Shown here piece after piece: positions 9,801 through 12,345 of a stretch of DNA of 12,345 bases (position 1 is the stretch's first letter; the number at the start of each line of letters is the position of its first letter). This DNA is from Verrucomicrobiales bacterium (lineage in GTDB: Bacteria; Verrucomicrobiota; Verrucomicrobiia; Verrucomicrobiales; DEV007): assembly GCA_023253615.1 (NCBI GenBank), contig JALRFZ010000310.1:1-12345 (forward strand). Direction: 5' to 3'. Position numbers and translations under genes: made by a program. The notes beneath the pieces are model-generated. The model was not told the DNA's origin. It saw only the letters and a program-made list of their open reading frames with translations, and ran no database searches.

Positions 9801-12345
9801 GCACGTAGCCGTCGGTGGTGTTGCCGCCGAGGAATCGGATGTCGCCGGTGGTCGCGCGCACGTCGATCTTTCCGGTGAAGGAGATCGTGTCGTTGCCGCC
9901 GTAGCCGGGCGAGGTGTAACCGCCGTGGCCGAGCTGGGCGTAGCTGTCGGCACCGTCGCCGGCGGTCGCTCCCGCCGCGATCCGGCCGCCCTGGAACTCG
10001 ATGCCGGTGCCGGCGAGGACGGTGATGTCACCGCGATGATCGCCGCTCGAGGCGAGGCCGCCATGACCGAGCTGCACGTAGTTGCGGAAGTCGGCGGCGA
10101 TGGGGCCGTTCACCACGCCGAGCGGATCGCTGACGAGGGTGGCCGATTCAAAACGAACCGAGCCGGCGGACGTCACGACGATGTCGGCCTGATGCCCGAG
10201 GCCGTCGTAGCCGCTCGCATCGACGTTGTGGGCATCGGCGTCGTAGCCGCCATGACCGAGCTGCGCGTAGGCGCGTCGGCCGTTGCCATTGCTGAGGGCG
10301 GTGTCATCACCGAAGCCCGAGGCATTCCCCGAGACGAAAACGATGTCGCCGCCACTGCGAACGTCGATGCGGTTCAGCCCCGCGAGGTTGCCCGAGGCGG
10401 CGCCGCGCGTGCCGAAGCCCCCGTGCCCGAGCTGCGCGTAAGCTTCCTCACCACCCCCTGCGGTGAAGCGGATGTCGCCCGTGCTTGTCACAAGCCCGCG
10501 CGTGTTCACGAAGATGTCGCCGCTGCTGCCTCGATCTTCGGACCCGGCGGTGTTGAGATCGGCATCCCAGCCGCCGTGTCCCAGTTGCGCGTAGTTCCGC
10601 AGGCCCTGGTTGCCGTTGAAGGTGACGTGGCCGCGGGCATCGACATAGAGGTCGCCCGAGTGATCACCGCGTCCGGCCCGGCCGCCGTGACCGATCTGCG
10701 CGTAGCTCTCGTTGCCGGGTCCGGCCTTGAAGTCGATGTTGCCGGTGACGCCGCCGAGTCCGGCGACGACGCGGATGTCGCCACTGCTGCCGACCGTCGC
10801 GGTGGTGTCCGATCCTCCGTGACCGAGCTGCGCGTAGGAGCGGCTGAAATTCGACTCCTGATAGGTCGAGGTGGCGGTCGATCCGGCGTTGGCGATCGGC
10901 GCGGAGAAAGCGACATCGGCATTCGCATAGTTGATCGTGCCAACGATGACGCCGTTGCCATCGAGGAGGTTGCCTTTTCCATCATCGGTGAGGGTCCCAT
11001 ACTCGGGAGCGATCGGATCAGCGATCGTGATCGAGAGCGATCCCGGTCGGATGTAGGCCAAGGTCGGCAGCTTCAACCCGGCGGCTCCATCGCCGTTGAT
11101 CGCCGCGGTGGCGACGTTCGGTGAACTGGTGTTGGTGAACGCGCGGTAATCACCACCCTGGAAAACGATGTCGCCCCACGATTCGAGAGTGAGGTCGCCG
11201 CTGTGGTCGCCGCTGGCGCTGCGGCCGCCGTGACCGAGCTGCGCGTAGCGCTCGCTGGCACGACCGCCGAGAAATTGAATGCCGCCGGACACGCCCGCCG
11301 TTCCCGCCCGCACCACGAGGTCGCCGGAATGATTCCCCGTCGCGCCGCGTCCGCCGTGGCCGAGCTGCACGTAGCCATTTCCGGTGGTGCCGGTCAGTGA
11401 CTGTGCGGCGGTGAAACTTACGTTGGTGCCCGCCTCGACGAGGATGTCGCCGCGATGGTTGCCGCTGGTGGTGTAGCCGCCGTTGCCGAGGTGCGCGTAG
11501 GCGGAGTCACCGGTGCTGCCGGTGGCGAGCACGCTGCCATTGATCGAGGTGACGAAGAGGTGAGCCGCCGCTCCGCGCGGATTGATCTCGAGGTCGGCGT
11601 CGTGGCCTCCATTCCCAATCTGCGAATAGCCGCGGGTCCCGCCGCGCGAGGTGATGCTGATGTCTCCGAGAGCGGTGACCCGGATCGTATCGAGGGCCTT
11701 TCCTTCAAGATCGACGGCCCCGTGGTCGCCGCGCGCGAGCCGTCCGCCGTGTCCGATCTGGGCGTGGCGATCCGAGCCTCCCGCTCCGCTGAGCACTTGC
11801 AAGGTCCCGACATTGTTCGAGGTGAAATCGACCGCGTCGCGGCTCCCGTTGTTGTCGAGGTCGAAGAGGTCGCCGATCGACCCGCTGGCCCCAGCCCGGA
11901 CGGTGATGCTGCCGCTGTGGTTGCCCTCGGCGCGGAAGCCGCCGTGACCGACCTGGGCGTAGTTGCCGAGATTGCCGGTGGGGAAATTGCCCCGCGGGCT
12001 GCGGATGAGAACATTGCCCCCGGCGATCACGCTGATGTGGCCGCGGTTCCCGCCGACATTGTCGAAACCGCCGTGGCCGATCTGGGCATAGCTGCCAAAG
12101 CCGGGCGTGTCGGTCGTCGCAGTGGTGGAGGTGCCGTCCACGGAGAAACGCACCTCGATGTTGCCGGTCTCGGAGGCGACGCGTATGTCGCCCTCGTTCC
12201 CGCCACCACCCGCGAGGTAACCGCCGTGGCCGATTTGGGAATGGCTCCGCGGATTGCGTCCTCCGATGATGAGAACGTTGCCACGCGAGAGCACGTCGAT
12301 GTCGCCCGAGTGGCTGCCCGTTGCGAAATTGCCACCGTGCCCGAG
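3847..12345 (-). CDS. giant tandem-repeat, filamentous-haemagglutinin-like surface/secreted protein (GHGG repeats), C-terminal 2832 residues; N-terminus outside window
   Basis: The frame is open from the window edge to a TGA at 3847-3849. The GTG at 12294 is not the real start, because the 17 upstream codons continue the same repeat (LGHGGNFATGSHSGDIDV). Numbering residue 1 at 12345, about 40 canonical units run to roughly residue 2179 with the pattern YAQ(L/I)GHGG, then GDHSGDI-like, then F-x-GG. Compact units are 37-38 residues. Eight degenerate units follow, then a C-terminal region (DELRFYLPRR to YDTLVFG), a 40-residue Gly/Pro linker (2721-2760) and a 72-residue acidic tail. The alternation of short beta-like stretches and Gly turns suggests a right-handed beta-helix. 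The segment around 5280-5570, with VIATGDVNVRRGIQN and VNLVAGWDG, resembles two-partner-secreted haemagglutinin-like proteins. The likely role is adhesion, sheath or matrix at the cell surface (inference). No transmembrane beta-barrel or familiar sorting motif is seen. A secretion signal or TPS domain would have to lie upstream. Confidence 0.88.
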   Translation of the reverse strand, partial: LGHGGNFATGSHSGDIDVLSRGNVLIIGGRNPRSHSQIGHGGYLAGGGGNEGDIRVASETGNIEVRFSVDGTSTTATTDTPGFGSYAQIGHGGFDNVGGNRGHISVIAGGNVLIRSPRGNFPTGNLGNYAQVGHGGFRAEGNHSGSITVRAGASGSIGDLFDLDNNGSRDAVDFTSNNVGTLQVLSGAGGSDRHAQIGHGGRLARGDHGAVDLEGKALDTIRVTALGDISITSRGGTRGYSQIGNGGHDADLEINPRGAAAHLFVTSINGSVLATGSTGDSAYAHLGNGGYTTSGNHRGDILVEAGTNVSFTAAQSLTGTTGNGYVQLGHGGRGATGNHSGDLVVRAGTAGVSGGIQFLGGRASERYAQLGHGGRSASGDHSGDLTLESWGDIVFQGGDYRAFTNTSSPNVATAAINGDGAAGLKLPTLAYIRPGSLSITIADPIAPEYGTLTDDGKGNLLDGNGVIVGTINYANADVAFSAPIANAGSTATSTYQESNFSRSYAQLGHGGSDTTATVGSSGDIRVVAGLGGVTGNIDFKAGPGNESYAQIGHGGRAGRGDHSGDLYVDARGHVTFNGNQGLRNYAQLGHGGWDADLNTAGSEDRGSSGDIFVNTRGLVTSTGDIRFTAGGGEEAYAQLGHGGFGTRGAASGNLAGLNRIDVRSGGDIVFVSGNASGFGDDTALSNGNGRRAYAQLGHGGYDADAHNVDASGYDGLGHQADIVVTSAGSVRFESATLVSDPLGVVNGPIAADFRNYVQLGHGGLASSGDHRGDITVLAGTGIEFQGGRIAAGATAGDGADSYAQLGHGGYTSPGYGGNDTISFTGKIDVRATTGDIRFLGGNTTDGYVQLGHGGRAATGGAVGDISVTALDGGVIFLGGERAQHYAQLGHGGYNARGDHSGDIGVTSQDNIVFTGGTGAQTYAQIGHGGYDADNPNPTHYPDNDPLNPVRGPTAAERVGNSGSITVESLAGSLLFTSGNANNTYTQIGHGGNLTDGDHNGDIIAKAALDIRFDASTPTGTLHPSMIGHGGYLASGGFTGDISVDAGGAIVFSGGATSWVQIGHGGRNDHRLSTTAPNNNTNDRYYPGTHRGDIRVNAGGDVLFDAYQFPVGGATGSGGYAQIGHGGFRNAAMLGEGHSGAIDVISGGLLRFRAGPRAQANAQIGHGGFEAFGDHGRLTVHAESGAGITTATQGGSANLANGSLAAGSVRVNIGGSVFLDDDGLGGLRDASGAVVATIDYENGSITFTGNVNAGGDPVAVFYQHGRSDIFVQARDGVEFLGDALVEASADQAYVQIGHGGYDADFQARTLAAEGVTAGGVHHLNTPTGTPQGTSGNITVLAGVNALGTVLNPNAAIRFVAGGEDDAYAQLGNGGRATSGSHQGDITVRSTAGITFEAGNFQPESYAQLGHGGLGATSPGQALAPGGAAITIGHRGNIEVAAGLGGNSGGITFLAGSSNATGDNYAQLGHGGRSATGNHIGNIDVSAWGSILFQGGGYRSLSGTSSAGLTTAAETGASGQLLTTANIRPGHLVITLADPADAAYGTIIDDGNGNLIDTNGAVVGTINYFSATVTFTTAVSNTGGAVTADYDHFNYARNYVQLGNGGSGATANYGHGGDISVVAGLGGVEGDITFNAGVSTDAYAQLGQGGNVAVGDHFGDIRVDALGDIRFTGEFNLRAYTQLGNGGYNSDLNTTNANNPWGVNSAAIGNRGDIFVNTRTNLLTNTGGIFFTAGGGEESSAQLGHGGFANRGVNSGTILDVRAAGEIVFLSGDGSGRGDDTGASRFGDGRRSFAHLGHGGYDADTHNVAADATDGLGHFSDIVVMSGGTIRFIATDIVSDPTGVVAGPIANDFRNYVHLGHGGFASNGDHRGDITVVAGTGIEFRSGGVQASATANTSQDNYAQLGHGGYTSSGYGGNDTNAFTGDIAVLSRTGDIRFLAGNGTDAYVQLGHGGRAANEGAIGAIRVAAQGGSFVLAGGSRAQGYGLLGHGGDTTLGNRSGDVFVRAAGEVQVLAGAATRATSMIGHGGYDGDGDHFGNILVSAGSGALATHLGTGLFDDLGDYDLDGSADLIQFAPVTGGQSSVRVTAAGGTDAFAMIGHGGRSSGNVLGTTAASTMEGKVGVAAHGDIILSGSTSTRSFAQVGHGGWEDPAQNMTLGGDLSVVSQTGLLRVLAGTGSEAYAMVGHGALRNTATNVPLGSRSGSIYIEAGNWEVVPTGTTALARVGHRSRDVNNGLTAGHTFTIFGNGGNGTTSYLLDESLTPLWGMRDHLNGGGGVTFGAIGDLTVDLALGYNSAGAANVIATGDVNVRRGIQNMGTGAVNLVAGWDGSTSSLDFLDQVPMRAFDIAAILADDSAWGNDQGKVVIGGGTHNAPASVGSARGATTALGYAVDLIGGNTTSGARAQIGYRSPLAQDITGSILVRSLAGGVTLAAGAMTGTQAQIGHSGGLALVSGGVTVEVSDGGDLILRGGAGSGASALLGHNGAITTTNQIQGDIVATVDGNVSLSGGSGGIAFAQIGHGGSSQNSDMSGDIRLAAGGDIGLSANQASSAYAKIGHGDDLRSGFASFSGTGSRAGNIEVGAGGDVVLGDAWVGHRNESSPATLGAGSTQVGVSRSNPEDPSAGSLIATGASGFTGIDELRFYLPRRTNNQLAAGTLLNGTTWPGPPVDPSLTRGVEELTIHWIGGTPANPNEHTNQFGSGAAPVNAAGYAFYYDTLVFGAPPIPPGTPVDPPGGGDGPGGPGGPGGPPVNPPGIPGDGGGALLPDDPVYDDWVRELEARYSQPGTTGIYYEGYDQYDFNGASVFDFLDAGLSSEGESEEEILRRHLRSLGLP
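3850..4065 (-). other. acidic C-terminal tail of the giant protein (72 residues)
   Basis: After the linker comes a non-repetitive tail rich in Asp, Glu and Tyr: DDPVYDDWVRELEARY, then GIYYEGYDQYDF, then FDFLDAGLSSEGESEEE and a basic-helical end ILRRHLRSLGLP. It contains no hydrophobic membrane span, no LPXTG and no PEP-type motif. It may be an export, anchoring or partner-binding tail, but I do not recognise it. Confidence 0.6.
4066..4185 (-). other. Gly/Pro-rich linker of the giant protein
   Basis: Forty residues made almost entirely of Pro, Gly and a few Asp/Val/Thr/Asn, with a GGPGGPGGPGGPP core. They separate the last folded region from the acidic tail. Such stretches usually act as flexible spacers. 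The DNA is correspondingly low-complexity (ccgccaggcccgccgggccc) and may be prone to slippage. Confidence 0.85.
4540..5808 (-). repeat. degenerate C-terminal repeat units 40-47 and FHA-like spacer
   Basis: The unit signature decays here to AMVGHGA, ARVGHRS, AQIGYRS, AQIGHSG, ALLGHNG, AQIGHGG, AKIGHGD and AWVGHRN, one copy each. A spacer of about 180 residues without the motif separates the second and third of these (about 5150-5650). It carries GDLTVDLALGYN, VIATGDVNVRRGIQN and VNLVAGWDG, phrases typical of haemagglutinin-like beta-helix proteins. All of it is in the giant gene's frame. Confidence 0.8.
6130..6165 (-). other. EF-hand-like / dockerin-like calcium loop 2
   Basis: DYDLDGSADLIQ follows unit 37, with D, D, D, S, D at loop positions 1, 3, 5, 7, 9 and Gly at 6. 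Position 12 is Gln instead of Asp/Glu, so this loop is weaker. The flanks also resemble loop 1 (LF before it, then a Gly-rich stretch leading to the next GHGG), pointing to a reused cassette. Confidence 0.45.
7576..7851 (-). other. insert module B within the repeat array (92 residues)
   Basis: This counterpart of module A sits after unit 27. It contains HLVITLADP, GTIIDDGNGNLIDTNG and VVGTINYFSATVTF, then leads into NYVQLGNGG of unit 28. Its length is three residues shorter than module A. Keeping both the module and its position shows it was already present when the 19-unit block was duplicated. Confidence 0.75.
8557..8781 (-). other. insert module C within the repeat array (75 residues)
   Basis: This is a shorter, more diverged relative of modules A and B, placed inside unit 23 before VQIGHGG of unit 24. 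Shared features are SVRVNIGGSVFLDDDGLGGL, a D-A-S-G turn, VVATIDYENGSITF and a closing VFYQ. The counterpart unit 4 in the first block lacks it, which accounts for most of the offset difference between the two blocks upstream of unit 8/27. Confidence 0.65.
9397..11628 (-). repeat. higher-order repeat copy 1 (units 5-18)
   Basis: This 744-residue block matches the block at 6067-8472 unit by unit. Distinctive shared elements occur in the same order: the DDGxGNL insert module after unit 8, WDADLNT in unit 11, YDADAHNV followed by DGLGH in unit 13, DFRNYVQLGHGG and GDHRGDITV at unit 14, GYGGNDT in unit 15, and RTGDIRFL/TTGDIRFL before unit 16. Units 1-4 also resemble units 20-23, so the full duplicated block is probably 19 units. 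Confidence 0.9.
10855..11139 (-). other. insert module A within the repeat array (95 residues)
   Basis: After the third strand of unit 8 the GHGG pattern is interrupted by 95 residues without it. The module contains SLSITIADP, then TLTDDGKGNLLDGNG, then VGTINYANADVAF. It then returns to SRSYAQLGHGG of unit 9. Its closest relative is module B at the equivalent place in the second block. The DDGxGxL...GTINY pattern looks like a small compact beta domain. I recall similar GTIDY-type motifs in other large repetitive extracellular or virion proteins but cannot assign a family. Confidence 0.75.
11827..11862 (-). other. EF-hand-like / dockerin-like calcium loop 1
   Basis: DLDNNGSRDAVD follows unit 3. 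Loop positions 1, 3, 5, 7, 9 and 12 are D, D, N, S, D, D with Gly at 6, which matches the calcium-coordinating pattern of EF-hand or dockerin loops. No flanking helices are obvious, so calcium binding is inferred from the loop alone. Confidence 0.5.

Larger units (their letters stand above)
5809..12345 (-). repeat. canonical GHGG tandem-repeat array, units 0-39
   Basis: I count 39 complete or near-complete copies of the (Q/M/H)(I/L/V)G(H/N/Q)GG motif, plus one starting at the window edge. They all lie in the giant gene's frame and run off the edge, so the true number is larger. At DNA level the plus strand shows repeated ccgccgtgaccgagctg-like stretches. Compact units (for example 10, 16, 17) are 37-38 residues; others carry loops of 10 to over 100 residues, mostly between GHGG and the GDI strand or after the F-x-GG strand. 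His of GHGG is replaced by Asn in units 5, 6, 25, 28 and 30 and by Gln in unit 29. Confidence 0.95.

Noticed and set aside
7915..11124. A plus-strand open frame of over 1000 codons inside the giant gene
   Set aside because: It is antisense to a regular GC-rich repeat. Its translation is a low-complexity Ala/Val/Arg/Asp mixture that follows the repeat periodicity, with no start context or family features.
12292..12294. GTG at 12294 as the start of the giant gene
   Set aside because: The upstream 17 codons are in frame and encode another GHGG unit, so the gene is cut by the window edge.
5809..12345. Regularly spaced DNA repeats that might suggest a CRISPR or minisatellite array
   Set aside because: Unit lengths vary, the repeats are imperfect and all keep one reading frame. 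They are protein repeats, not short identical repeats with unique spacers.

Overview
The window is GC-rich, and all coding I can support lies on the minus strand. In transcription order (high to low coordinate) it holds three genes. The first is a giant repetitive surface-type protein, cut off at its 5' end by the window edge (3847-12345). The second is an outer-membrane secretin (1106-3754). The third is the N-terminal half of a 2-oxoacid:ferredoxin oxidoreductase alpha subunit, cut off at its 3' end (1-972). Gaps are short: 92 bp before the secretin and 133 bp before the oxidoreductase. I saw no RNA genes, insertion sequences or CRISPR arrays.

Organism: a Gram-negative bacterium, most likely Verrucomicrobiota. 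The secretin has the layout I associate with the Amuc_1098-type pilus secretins of that phylum: an N-terminal helical TPR-like region, an STN-like domain, a Gly/Ala/Pro spacer and a C-terminal secretin core. Weak Shine-Dalgarno sites and a giant filamentous-haemagglutinin-like protein would fit. This placement is inference from gene type, not from a marker gene.

The dominant feature is the giant protein, with at least 2832 residues visible. It is built from about 40 canonical tandem units carrying the signature YAQ(L/I)GHGG, then a GDHSGDI-like stretch, then F-x-GG. Compact units are 37-38 residues; others carry longer loops. Above the unit level is a higher-order repeat: a block of 19 units was duplicated, so unit n matches unit n+19. 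The offset is exactly 3294 bp over much of its length. Three copies of an unrelated 75-95-residue insert module, two EF-hand-like loops, a degenerate FHA-like C-terminal section, a Gly/Pro linker and an acidic 72-residue tail complete it. No autotransporter barrel or familiar sorting motif is visible.

How the genes relate: the oxidoreductase is central metabolism and is probably an unrelated neighbour. The secretin and the giant protein are both envelope or surface functions on the same strand. The secretin has no pilM/N/O-type partners beside it here, so a link between the two is possible but untested.
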